From the NCBI GenBank assembly GCA_030867875.1, contig JAOWCC010001589.1:140713745-140777744 (forward strand): a stretch of 64,000 nt of DNA, written 5' to 3'. A model generated the notes under the pieces. The model was given only the letters and a program-made list of their open reading frames with translations. It had not been told where the DNA came from and made no database searches. Each line of letters begins with the position of its first letter. Positions within the stretch are counted from its first letter, which is position 1. Shown piece by piece: positions 8,353 through 16,583 of this stretch. Made by a program: the position numbers and the translations under genes. This DNA comes from Actinernus sp. WN-2022 (lineage: Eukaryota; Cnidaria; Anthozoa; Actiniaria; Actinernidae).

Positions 8353-8700
8353 ATGTATATGCTATTAACGAGAGAACGATATACCAAAAGGAAAGTCATT
8401 GGTGGAAACCTCATTGGGAACGTATTCGACAAAGCAAAGAGTACGCTTTCAACAGCTAGCAAGATAATAACGAGGCCCATTAATGCTTTAAAAAATGGAT
8501 TGCTAAAACCCGTTATTACTAAGGCTCTTCCATATGTTAAACAGAAAGCCATCAATGTTGGCACTAAAGCGATCCTTCAAAAAGTAAAGCAGGGCGTTAG
8601 AGACGTTTCGTCAAATCCAGAGGTTCGGAAAGTCTTGAATGACCGGTCGAGAGCTATCTTATCGAATCTTATTGCTGGAAGAGGCATGAAACGATTGTAG
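8353..8700 (+). CDS. Small basic virion protein with protease-site-like GG
   Basis: A 115-residue, strongly basic protein (many Lys/Arg, few acidic). VIGGN at residues 15-19 and a C-terminal IAGRGMKRL look like possible cleavage or processing sites for an adenain-type protease. Between them is an amphipathic helical stretch (about 25-85). It begins 5 bp after the minor capsid stop and ends 25 bp before the major capsid ATG, so it lies inside the capsid block. Adenoviruses encode small basic cleaved core/cement proteins in comparable places; similarity here is in size, charge and setting only. A second in-frame ATG at 8359 could be the true start. Confidence 0.6.
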   Translation: MYMLLTRERYTKRKVIGGNLIGNVFDKAKSTLSTASKIITRPINALKNGLLKPVITKALPYVKQKAINVGTKAILQKVKQGVRDVSSNPEVRKVLNDRSRAILSNLIAGRGMKRL

Positions 8701-8708
8701 TGACTTTT

Positions 8709-8725
8709 GTATAATCATATAATAT
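8709..8725 (+). promoter_or_regulatory. TATA-type start-proximal motif
   Basis: GTATAATCATATAATAT runs directly into the major capsid ATG. Confidence 0.5.
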
Positions 8726-10144
8726 ATGACTGAAGTAATTAGCCAATATTTTCAATTCGATGAATCGAACATTATCGATAACTCAACTACGAAATTCGAA
8801 TATATCGAATACCTTCCAAGAGACTCTAATAACATGGATAAAGATGGCCAAAGGATCATCGAGACTCGAGATGAAGACGTATACCTGCTCCCACATAAGG
8901 CTATGTTGGAGGTGCGTGGTAAGCTGCAAACAGCTGCTAATGCTGATTATAATGCAACAGATATTGTATCGCTTGTGAATAATGCGTGGAGTCTATTTTC
9001 AAGTGCTCAATATCAGATTAACAACCAAATAGTAGAAAGTGTGAATGACTACCTACCAGAAGCAAGCACAATTCTAAACACAGTCATGTTTTCTGATGAC
9101 TATAGCCGTAGTACTGCTAGTAATATGCTTTGGTTTAGAGATACATCAACGGGTACACCAACTTTAAAGTACATAACTGCAATTGCTGCAGTCCATGATG
9201 CTGCTAATGCAGCTGCCGTTCGAACAGGAACGCAAGCCTTAGTTGTTGCATACACACAAGACCAAACAGCTAATCTAGGTTTCACTGCTCGACAGGCTAT
9301 CACGACAGGAGCTAAACAAGTATCCCTGCTTCTACCACTATCGCAAGTTTTCGGATTCTGTAAGGATGTAGATACTGTGTTTCGGAGTGTCAAACATACC
9401 CTTATCCTAAACAGAGCAACAGCAAACCAGTATATCATGAAAGATAATGCTGTAGGCGTTGGTAAATTTAAGATTACTCACCTATCACTATGGATGCCTA
9501 AAGTCGTTCCTTCACTAGAAATTCAATCATACATTGATGCCAAACTAGTAAGTGGTTACATAAAGGACCTATACTTCGAGCAGGTACGTGTATACAGAAC
9601 GATGTTCCAAGCCGTTGAAACGAACCCAACATGGAGAATTACAACACAGCCAGGTAGCGAACTTCCAAGACATGTCTTCATTGCATTACAGTCTAGTGAT
9701 CGTCATCCAACAGCTAATGCACAGAATGTCAATAATATGATCTTCGATAATGGGAACCTAACAAGAATCAGTATTCGAATCAATAGCGTACAACATCCAG
9801 AAAGAGAAGTAGAATGTAACTTCACTCCAGCTAATAGGAACTATAATAGATCGTACATGATGTTCATGGATGCCGTTAACAAATACCAAGATACCGATAC
9901 TGGTAGTCAGCTTAGTGTTGAGGATTGGGCATCATTGTATCCAATACATCATTTTGACGTTAGTAAGCATTCAGAGCAGCTGAAAACAAGCATGGCTGAT
10001 ATTGAAGTCCGATTTACCCTAGGTGGGAACTTCAGAAACATAGCTAACAATGCTGATATACCTTATTATGTTTATGCCGTAATCCTATCCGATAGGCACT
10101 TACAACTACAAGGCTTGTCTGGTAGAATGAATGTAATCGTGTAA
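8726..10144 (+). CDS. Major capsid protein (double jelly-roll)
   Basis: A 472-residue protein, typical for Polinton major capsids, which form the icosahedral shell as double jelly-roll trimers. The N-terminus (SQYFQFDESNIID) and the segment DEDVYLLPHKAMLEVRGKL are of the kind seen at the first strands of Polinton capsid proteins. A long strand-rich middle follows, then a final segment with IPYYVYAVILSDR. No frameshift or stop interrupts it. Its place after the minor capsid and before the membrane-active proteins and protease follows the usual Polinton order. Identification rests on length, order and general sequence character rather than a catalytic motif. Confidence 0.9.
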   Translation: MTEVISQYFQFDESNIIDNSTTKFEYIEYLPRDSNNMDKDGQRIIETRDEDVYLLPHKAMLEVRGKLQTAANADYNATDIVSLVNNAWSLFSSAQYQINNQIVESVNDYLPEASTILNTVMFSDDYSRSTASNMLWFRDTSTGTPTLKYITAIAAVHDAANAAAVRTGTQALVVAYTQDQTANLGFTARQAITTGAKQVSLLLPLSQVFGFCKDVDTVFRSVKHTLILNRATANQYIMKDNAVGVGKFKITHLSLWMPKVVPSLEIQSYIDAKLVSGYIKDLYFEQVRVYRTMFQAVETNPTWRITTQPGSELPRHVFIALQSSDRHPTANAQNVNNMIFDNGNLTRISIRINSVQHPEREVECNFTPANRNYNRSYMMFMDAVNKYQDTDTGSQLSVEDWASLYPIHHFDVSKHSEQLKTSMADIEVRFTLGGNFRNIANNADIPYYVYAVILSDRHLQLQGLSGRMNVIV

Positions 10145-10155
10145 ATTTTATCTAA

Positions 10156-10173
10156 TTATACTACATATACGAA
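10156..10173 (+). promoter_or_regulatory. TATA-type start-proximal motif
   Basis: TTATACTACATATACGAA precedes ATG 10174. The 11-mer TATACGAAATG is identical at the phospholipase-type gene (11679). Confidence 0.55.
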
Positions 10174-10653
10174 ATGAGCTATATTAGAACAGGATTGAGT
10201 CTAAGCGAATCTCAAAAAGAATCAATTAAGAATGCTTACATCAATAAGAAAACAGTTAGCTTGAGATTGAACAACAATCAACTAACAGGAAGCGACTTTC
10301 TAGGACTGACTAAAGCGCAACGTAAGAAGGTGGTTGAAGCTAAAAGAGGAATGTCTGGAGTCCAACTAAAACTTAGTAAGACGCAAGTCTCAAAACAAGT
10401 CTCAAAACAAGGCGGATTTTTAGGTGGATTGGGTAATTTAGTGAAAATGATTGCTCCTATGTTCTTGAAGAAAATCCTACCAGCTCTTGGAATGGATGCT
10501 GCAACTGGAGCAATATCTGGTTCTGTCTCTAAGGCTGTACAAGGAAAAGGCATTAAGAAAAAGAGAGGTAGACCAAAAAAGAAGGGCAAAGGACTCATAC
10601 TTGGACCGAATTCACCTTTTAAGGGCATACCATTACTTGGAGCAATTCTCTAA
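10174..10653 (+). CDS. Basic virion protein, pVI/pX-like paralogue 1
   Basis: A 159-residue protein. The N-terminal part has a LSLSESQKESIKNA motif and LKLSKTQ. A SKQ repeat then leads to KQGGFLGG (G80-G81), followed by a hydrophobic/amphipathic stretch (about 82-115). The basic C-terminus KKKRGRPKKKGKG contains an AT-hook-like RGRP core. Di-glycine followed by an amphipathic segment recalls adenovirus pVI-type proteins, which the virion protease cuts to free a membrane-active helix. The next gene is a clear paralogue sharing LSE(S/A)QK, LKLSKTQ/IKLSKTQ and SKQGGF. Inferred role: capsid-internal, DNA-binding and/or membrane-lytic. Confidence 0.75.
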   Translation: MSYIRTGLSLSESQKESIKNAYINKKTVSLRLNNNQLTGSDFLGLTKAQRKKVVEAKRGMSGVQLKLSKTQVSKQVSKQGGFLGGLGNLVKMIAPMFLKKILPALGMDAATGAISGSVSKAVQGKGIKKKRGRPKKKGKGLILGPNSPFKGIPLLGAIL

Positions 10654-10676
10654 TCGTATTCAAATTATTGTCTAAC

Positions 10677-10691
10677 GATATCATATATAGA
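10677..10691 (+). promoter_or_regulatory. TATA-type start-proximal motif
   Basis: GATATCATATATAGA lies directly before ATG 10692. It helps choose this ATG over the upstream in-frame TTG at 10668. Confidence 0.5.
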
Positions 10692-11210
10692 ATGCCAACG
10701 AATTATGTAGAAACATCATTAAAGCTATCTGAGGCACAGAAACGTAAGATAGCTTCAGCTGTTCAAAACAAGACATCAACTACCATTAGACTATCGTCTA
10801 GCGACTATCATGGTAATGATAAAATCAAATTGACTAATCAGCAAATCAATAAAATCAAAAAGGCCAAGTCGAAAAACGTTGGAGTAGATATTAAACTCAG
10901 TAAGACACAGTTAAGTAAACAAGGCGGATTCATTGGAGCGCTATTAGGCGGCTTGGCAGCAAGCCTGCTTCCCAATCTCTTAGGTGGTATTTTTGGTGGC
11001 AAGGGAATCGCTCTACCAGGTACTAATCCAAAGTCGAGTGGAAGAGGATTCAATCTTTCAGCTCTGAGGCCACCTCCATATATTGGATCTTGGAATTCTG
11101 ACAATACGATCGGTTATGGAGCAAAAAAAAAGATCTCAAGAAAGAAAACAGCCAAAGGCCTCGTGCTTCCAGGGACAATCCTAAAGCGTCCATATTACGG
11201 AACGCGCTAA
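10692..11210 (+). CDS. Basic virion protein, pVI/pX-like paralogue 2
   Basis: A 172-residue protein starting at ATG 10692; the frame is open from 10668, but only with a TTG codon. It is the tandem paralogue of the preceding gene: LKLSEAQKRKI, IKLSKTQLSKQGGF (G78-G79), then a Gly/Leu-rich hydrophobic segment (about 80-105). The C-terminus is basic, with KKKISRKKTAKG. It is more hydrophobic after the GG than paralogue 1 and lacks the AT-hook core, so the two may have split roles (membrane versus DNA). It is 38 bp from the previous stop and 32 bp before the protease start. Confidence 0.75.
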   Translation: MPTNYVETSLKLSEAQKRKIASAVQNKTSTTIRLSSSDYHGNDKIKLTNQQINKIKKAKSKNVGVDIKLSKTQLSKQGGFIGALLGGLAASLLPNLLGGIFGGKGIALPGTNPKSSGRGFNLSALRPPPYIGSWNSDNTIGYGAKKKISRKKTAKGLVLPGTILKRPYYGTR

Positions 11211-11242
11211 GACCACTGAGCAACATCGATATCGATAGCATT

Positions 11243-11662
11243 ATGAAAAAACTAAAGATCGCCAACTACATAGGTGCTTACAGTAAAGATATGCTACCTG
11301 ATAGGATCAATAATGACGGGTGTGTAGTAATCAATATTCAAGACTATTTTAAAGGCGATGGTACTCACTGGGTTGCCGTATATAACAATCATGATAATAA
11401 CTACATCGAACACTTCGATTCATTCGGCCTATTGCCAGCAGAAGAGGTAATAGAGCTTATGGAAACAAGCAACAAACAAATAGAGTACAATAGCTCGCAG
11501 ATTCAAGATATGGATAGCATTATGTGTGGTTATTATTGCATATTCTACATTCTAGAACGCTCAAAGGGTAGAAAACCTATCGACATCTTGTTAGACTTTC
11601 AGTTCAAACCATCTATGTTCAATGAATTGCTTATACAGCACTTCGCTTACGATATTATGTAA
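11243..11662 (+). CDS. Adenain-like cysteine protease
   Basis: A 139-residue protein of the adenovirus-type/Ulp1-like cysteine protease family (C5/C48), short but typical of Polintons. Expected catalytic residues are visible: H42 in GTHWVAVY, D59 in HFDSFG, the oxyanion Gln Q88, and nucleophile C95 in MCGYYC. The Gln-Cys spacing of seven matches adenain. Its probable role is maturation cleavage of virion proteins; several neighbours carry QGG or related sites. No TATA-type motif as clear as elsewhere is seen upstream (GATATCGATAGC), so it may be read from a longer transcript. The next ATG lies 16 bp after its stop. Confidence 0.92.
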   Translation: MKKLKIANYIGAYSKDMLPDRINNDGCVVINIQDYFKGDGTHWVAVYNNHDNNYIEHFDSFGLLPAEEVIELMETSNKQIEYNSSQIQDMDSIMCGYYCIFYILERSKGRKPIDILLDFQFKPSMFNELLIQHFAYDIM

Positions 11663-11663
11663 C

Positions 11664-11678
11664 GATATTGTATACGAA
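11664..11678 (+). promoter_or_regulatory. TATA-type start-proximal motif
   Basis: GATATTGTATACGAA directly precedes ATG 11679. It supports this start over the ATG at 11622 that lies inside the protease gene. Confidence 0.55.
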
Positions 11679-12539
11679 ATGACTAAGATATATTGTCTAA
11701 GACAAAAGAAACAAACTGAGACGAAAGATGAGCATATCGTAAAGACTCAAAATGGAAGGACTCGTCTGGTAGGCGTCTGCGTAGAATGCGGAAGTCAAAA
11801 GTCGAAATTCGTGAAATCTACACAAGGCGGTAGTATGTTGCCAGGAGCACTAGCTATTTCAGCTGGAATACCACTTCTTGCTGGAGCCGCCGCATTATCA
11901 ATGGTTCCAGGTAGTGGAAAGCTATTTTCGACACTTGCTAAGGGTGCTACACAGGCAATAGGTAAAAAGATAAGAAGCAAAGCTGCCGATTTCATTGAAA
12001 GAGAAGGTCAAACATTATTGAATCTAACATCTAAGAAGATTCGTGGTGGGCAGATACAACATCCAATGAGTATGTATACTAACGTAACAGATCCAGCATC
12101 CGAATTCTATGATGATCATATGAAAACTATTAAGAAAGGAGGTAAGTTAGACATTCATAAAGCAATATTAAAGGTTGCACCAAAAAAGGGATTCACGCTA
12201 CCAGGTCATCATTATACAGGACCTGGGAATCCCTTAGAAAATCAATTGACTTATGATAAGACAGGTCGAATATTAGAGATTTACGATAAGCCAACTGGCA
12301 AAACTGATGCTGTGAGTATGCAACACGATGTCGATTATTCTATCTGTGATGATGACGTCAAATGCAAAAATGAAGCTGATCGAAAAATGGTCAAATCATT
12401 AGACGAAATTCCATGGAAGGATCGCCAATGGGGTCATGCCTTAGCAAGGAATGCTATCGCGACTAAAGCAAAGCTTGGAATGGGTGCTAAGAAGCCAAAA
12501 AACGGAAAAAGCCGTCGAGTGAAGAAAACTGGCAAGTAA
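11679..12539 (+). CDS. Zinc-knuckle plus parvovirus-type phospholipase A2 protein
   Basis: A 286-residue protein starting at 11679. An N-terminal knuckle-like segment (YCLRQKKQ ... GVCVECGSQK) resembles the DUF5679-type module common in Polintons. The first pair, however, is C-x-x-Q instead of C-x-x-C; the second, CVEC, is intact. Next is TQGGS (G50-G51) followed by a hydrophobic stretch (about 53-78), then KIRGGQ, which fits the adenain consensus. The C-terminal domain has the calcium loop YTGPGNP (179-185) and the catalytic HDVDY (216-220), as in the phospholipase A2 of parvovirus VP1. Expected role: membrane breach during entry, released by the protease. Its 3' end overlaps the integrase frame and carries the slippery heptamer. 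Confidence 0.85.
   Translation: MTKIYCLRQKKQTETKDEHIVKTQNGRTRLVGVCVECGSQKSKFVKSTQGGSMLPGALAISAGIPLLAGAAALSMVPGSGKLFSTLAKGATQAIGKKIRSKAADFIEREGQTLLNLTSKKIRGGQIQHPMSMYTNVTDPASEFYDDHMKTIKKGGKLDIHKAILKVAPKKGFTLPGHHYTGPGNPLENQLTYDKTGRILEIYDKPTGKTDAVSMQHDVDYSICDDDVKCKNEADRKMVKSLDEIPWKDRQWGHALARNAIATKAKLGMGAKKPKNGKSRRVKKTGK
12497..12503 (+). promoter_or_regulatory. Candidate -1 ribosomal frameshift site
   Basis: A_AAA_AAC in the frame of the phospholipase gene, the canonical X_XXY_YYZ form. A -1 shift here enters the integrase frame, which is open from 12491 to 13462. No strong downstream hairpin is evident by eye; a downstream pseudoknot cannot be judged. Confidence 0.55.
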
Positions 12540-13462
12540 AACTAGCAGATGAATTGCATAGACCAATAAGACGTAAATTTACTCGGCGGCGCGTTATAGC
12601 TAATCACATTGATGAAATATGGTGTTCTGATCTCGTTGAGATGCAACAGTTTAGCAAATGGAATAAGGGCTATCGATACCTTCTCATGGTTCTAGACGTC
12701 TTTAGCAAGTTTGGTTGGATCTTACCATTGAAAGATAAGAAAGGCGAAACAGTTATGAAAGCTTTTCAAACGATATTCAAGGAAGGTAGAGAGCCAAAAT
12801 ATCTTTGGGTTGATAAGGGTAAGGAGTACTACAATAAGAATGTGAAAGAGCTATTGGACAAACATAGTATACAAATGTATTCAACTGAGAATGAAGAAAA
12901 GTCTTCTGTTTGCGAGAGATGGAATAGAACGATCAAAACTAAAATGTGGAAGCAATTCACTGTCCAAGGCAATACGCAGTACTTAGATATGCTGCCTAGA
13001 ATATTGAAACAGTACAATAGTACAAAACATTCAAGCATCAAAATGACTCCTATCGAAGCAAGCAAAAAGAAGAATGAAGGAACCGTTTACTTTAATCTAT
13101 ATGGTGATATGGAGTCATTACAATCGAAACCGAAATTTAAGGTTAGCGATAAGGTCCGTATATCGAAATACAAGCGTAATGTATTCGACAAAGGGTATAC
13201 TCCGAATTGGACTGAAGAAGCGTTTACAATCGATAAAATCCAGTATACGAATCCCATTACATACAAACTGAAGGATCTGAATGGTGAAGAAATACAAGGT
13301 TCTTTCTACGAACAGGAGATATCAAAAGCAACTCAAGAAATTTTCAGAATCGACAAAGTCATTAGAAGGAACTACAAGAAAAAACAAGCTCTAGTATCGT
13401 GGAAAGGGTATAGCGATGAATTCAATAGTTGGATACCATTTAAGAATCTAGATTCGATATAG
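12503..13462 (+). CDS. Retrovirus-type integrase with chromodomain
   Basis: DDE integrase (rve family) that inserts the element. Catalytic residues are D in WCSDLVEM (12629-12631), D in LWVDKGKEYY (12812-12814) and E in CERWNRT (12914-12916); 33 residues lie between the second and third. SWKGY ... NSWIP near the C-terminus is a chromodomain signature. The frame is open from 12491, after a stop at 12488-12490. It includes a basic, NLS-like AKKRKKP and the Polinton-typical LADELHRP before the core. It contains no ATG until after the first catalytic Asp (first Met is in DLVEM). No TATA-type motif precedes it. It is therefore probably made by -1 frameshifting from the phospholipase gene, by a non-AUG start such as TTG 12554, or by splicing. 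Catalytic residues look intact. Confidence 0.88.
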   Translation, partial: RKKPSSEENWQVKLADELHRPIRRKFTRRRVIANHIDEIWCSDLVEMQQFSKWNKGYRYLLMVLDVFSKFGWILPLKDKKGETVMKAFQTIFKEGREPKYLWVDKGKEYYNKNVKELLDKHSIQMYSTENEEKSSVCERWNRTIKTKMWKQFTVQGNTQYLDMLPRILKQYNSTKHSSIKMTPIEASKKKNEGTVYFNLYGDMESLQSKPKFKVSDKVRISKYKRNVFDKGYTPNWTEEAFTIDKIQYTNPITYKLKDLNGEEIQGSFYEQEISKATQEIFRIDKVIRRNYKKKQALVSWKGYSDEFNSWIPFKNLDSI

Positions 13463-13523
13463 ATGCATGCTACATTAATCAATTAACCACGTTTGAACGC
13501 ACATATTAAATTGACAATAATTT

Positions 13524-13544
13524 ATATATATAGTTGTTATATAC
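13524..13544 (+). promoter_or_regulatory. TATA-type start-proximal motif
   Basis: ATATATATAGTTGTTATATAC directly before ATG 13545, the most AT-rich of the series. Confidence 0.5.
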
Positions 13545-13769
13545 ATGAACGATAACAATACCATAGAACCAATCAAAAGACTAAGAGGTCGACCACGAAT
13601 GTATGACGACATTGAAAGGAAGCATCGAAAAACTAAGTACATGCTAAGTAAATCTTGGTTCTGCTTAACGTGCGAAATCTATAAAGACTACACGATGGCT
13701 GGTAAATCAAGTCATATTAAGACCAATAAGCACAAACGCAGCCAAACGCACCTAGGTTTAAAAACATAA
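13545..13769 (+). CDS. Small AT-hook / zinc-finger protein
   Basis: A 74-residue basic protein. RLRGRPRMY (residues 13-21) is a good AT-hook (GRP core flanked by Arg). It is followed by WFCLTCEIY ... HIKTNKHK, a single C2H2-like finger (C-x-x-C, later H-x5-H). Both parts point to DNA binding. A small protein of this type, AT-hook then one finger, recurs in Polintons beside the polymerase, but its role is not known to me; regulation or genome binding is a guess. It has its own TATA-type motif and lies 82 bp after the integrase stop and 26 bp before the polymerase start. Confidence 0.7.
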   Translation: MNDNNTIEPIKRLRGRPRMYDDIERKHRKTKYMLSKSWFCLTCEIYKDYTMAGKSSHIKTNKHKRSQTHLGLKT

Positions 13770-13776
13770 TTTGTTA

Positions 13777-13795
13777 TCTATAGTTAATATATAGG
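13777..13795 (+). promoter_or_regulatory. TATA-type start-proximal motif
   Basis: TATCTATAGTTAATATATAGG lies at the polymerase start; the TATAGG-ATG ending is the same as at 2503. Confidence 0.5.
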
Positions 13796-16573
13796 ATGAT
13801 GAACGAATCGAATCTCAATAAATTGTCTAAATCGAAACTTATCGAATTGATCTTGAAACAAAATACTATAAGACGTCCACAAATTGCTGAAAACATCCTC
13901 TTACCACCAGCTCAATTCAGAGACAACCGACCAGTTCCTACTCCACGAAGAAGCGTTAAGGACATGATCGAACGCTACGAGGAAAACATCATCCTACCAC
14001 CAACTCGATTCAGAGATGACTACAAACCAATCCCAGCTCAGAGGACTATCAAAAGACCTGTTCCTGCTCCAAGAACTAAGATCATACAACTAGATAGAGC
14101 TATGAAAGGTTCAATCAGTTCATTTGAAGTCGCCATTAAGAACAATAAAGACCCACTAGTACAACTAACCACTACGAGAAAAGGCATTCAGACTCAATTC
14201 GAAAAGCTATTGATTGAGACCAAAGGTTACAAATTTGTTGAAACAATAAAGGTTACATTCGAAAAACAGCTAGAGGAAGACAAGACAACAATCAAAACAG
14301 CTTATTTCAACAGCACTGCATCTACGATAATAAATGAAAACGATATCATGGGAGGACTACAATTGGCCAAGCAACAAATACTAAATAAAATAGCGCAATG
14401 GATCTCAGAGGGTTCAGGATGGACTATAGAGACAATCGACAAACATTATATCAACATAGTCAAGTATGAGCCTATGAAAGGAAGCAGCTACATACAACTA
14501 CCATCAGAGCTTAGAAATTCAGCTAAAGGCTTAATCAACATGAAAAACATCGACAACGAATGCTTCAGATGGTGCCACGTAAGGCACTTGAATCCACAGG
14601 AAAAATATCCTCAGAGAATCAAGAAGAGCGACAGAAAATCTGCGAAGGACCTAGACTATTCTAACATCGAATTTCCAGTAGCTACCAAACAGTACAATAA
14701 AATCGAAAAGCAAAACAACATTAGTATCAGTGTCTTTGGATATGAAGAAAGGAAGCCATATCCCATATTCGTATCAAAAGAAAAGTACGATGACCATATG
14801 GATCTGTTATTGATCACAGAGAATACAAACAAGCACTACGTTCTAATCAAGGACTTCAACAAGTTTATGTACAACCAAACGAAACACAAGGAGAGAAAGC
14901 ACTTTTGTAAGTATTGCCTACAATGCTTCAAATCTGAAAGAGTGTTGGTTGCTCACAAAGAGAATTGCATCCAAGTAAATGGTACGCAAGCAATTAAGAT
15001 GCCAACTAAGGAAAACAACATATTGAAATTCAAAAACCATAACAAACAGTTAGCAGTACCATTCGCGATCTATGCCGACTTTGAAGCTATAACTGAGAAG
15101 ATCGATGGTTGCAAACCTAATAATGACAAGTCGTACACTGAAGCCTACCAAAAGCATACAGACTGTGGTTATGGCTACAAAGTAGTATGTTGTTACGACG
15201 ACAAATATAGCAAACCAGTGCAGATCTATAGAGGTGAGAAATCCGTATACAAATTCATGGAAAGAATGCTCGAAGAAGTCAAATGGTGCCAAAAGACGAT
15301 CAAGAAAAACTTCAACAAAGACATGGTAATGACTAAGGCAAATCGAATAGATTTCAAAACCGCTGATGAATGCCATATATGCAATGAAGAGTACACTAAG
15401 ACCGACATAAGAGTTAGAGACCACTGCCACATAACAGGAAAATACAGAGGGTCAGCTCATCAAGATTGCAATCTCAACTTCAAAATAAAAGCTGAAGAAA
15501 TCAAGATACCAGTTATCTTCCATAACCTACGTGGATACGACAGCCATCTTATCATGCAAGAAATAGGTAAAGTCGTCAAAAACAACACATACATCGATAA
15601 AAATGGTAATGAGAAACAACACCAAATCAACGTGATTCCAAATAATATGGAAAAATACATGGCATTCATGCTAGGCAACAATTTAGTCTTCCTCGATAGC
15701 TTCCAATTCATGAGCCAATCACTTAGCAATCTAGCGAACAACCTCCCAGAAGATCGCTTCAAATACACGTCAGAAGAATTTCATGATGAAAAACTCGAAT
15801 TAATGAAACGAAAAGGGGTTTATCCTTACGACTATATGGATAGCTTCGAGAAATTCGATAAGACACAACTACCAACGAAAGAAGAATTCCATAGCATCTT
15901 GAATGACGAACACGTTACGGATGACCAATACCGACATGCCCAAAACGTATGGAATACTTTCGAACTGGAAACGATGGGTGAGTACCACGATCTATACCTC
16001 AAAACCGACATCTCGTTGTTAGCAGACGTATTCGAAAACTTTAGAAGAACGTGTATGCAATACTACAAACTAGACCCATGCCACTACTTCACTAGCCCTG
16101 GATTGAGTTGGGACGCGATGCTTAAGATGACTAAGGTCGAATTAGAGCTCATGACTGACGTCGACATGTTCCAGTTCATCGAAAAAGGCATGCGAGGTGG
16201 TATCTCATACATAGCTAACAGATATGGAAAAGCAAACAACCAACACATGAAGAACTACGATGAGAACGCGCCCTCTAAGCACATCATGTATCTCGATGCC
16301 AATAATCTCTACGGGTGGGCCATGTCTCATTATTTAGCATATGGTGGCTTTCGATGGTTGACAGATAAGAGAATTAACAATACCAACTTAGCCAAATACA
16401 ACGAAAACAGTAAGAAGGGACTAATCTTAGAAGTCGATCTGGAGTACCCAGAAGAACTACATGACAACCACAACGACTATCCGTTAGCTCCTGAAAAAGT
16501 CAAGGTAACTGAAAACATGCTATCGAATTATTGCATAGAGATTCAGAAGAAATACAACATTTCGATTGGACAA
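13796..16573 (+). pseudogene. polB: Protein-primed DNA polymerase B, N-terminal part (interrupted)
   Basis: The first 926 codons of the Polinton replicative polymerase. A Pro/Arg-rich N-terminus (PTPRRS, PAPRT) is followed by a finger-like CKYCLQC (about 375). Exonuclease motif I is ADFEA (D428, E430). An HNH/endonuclease VII-like zinc segment, CHIC ... DHCHITGKYRG ... C (from C526), follows, then polymerase motif A LDANNLYG (D834). The frame is intact up to CAA at 16571-16573, where the 10.9-kb insertion begins; reading on, a stop follows at 16655-16657. The remaining motifs are at 27483-28469, and the two parts are in the same phase once the insert and one AA copy are set aside. No other break is visible. 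As it stands the enzyme lacks motifs B and C. Confidence 0.93.
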
Positions 16574-16583
16574 CCCTTACCAA

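Noticed and set aside
10668..10691. TTG start for the second basic paralogue
   Set aside because: A non-AUG start is not needed; ATG 10692 directly follows the start-proximal motif.
11622..11678. Upstream ATG for the phospholipase gene
   Set aside because: It lies inside the protease coding region; the ATG at 11679 follows the protease stop and has the TATA-type motif.
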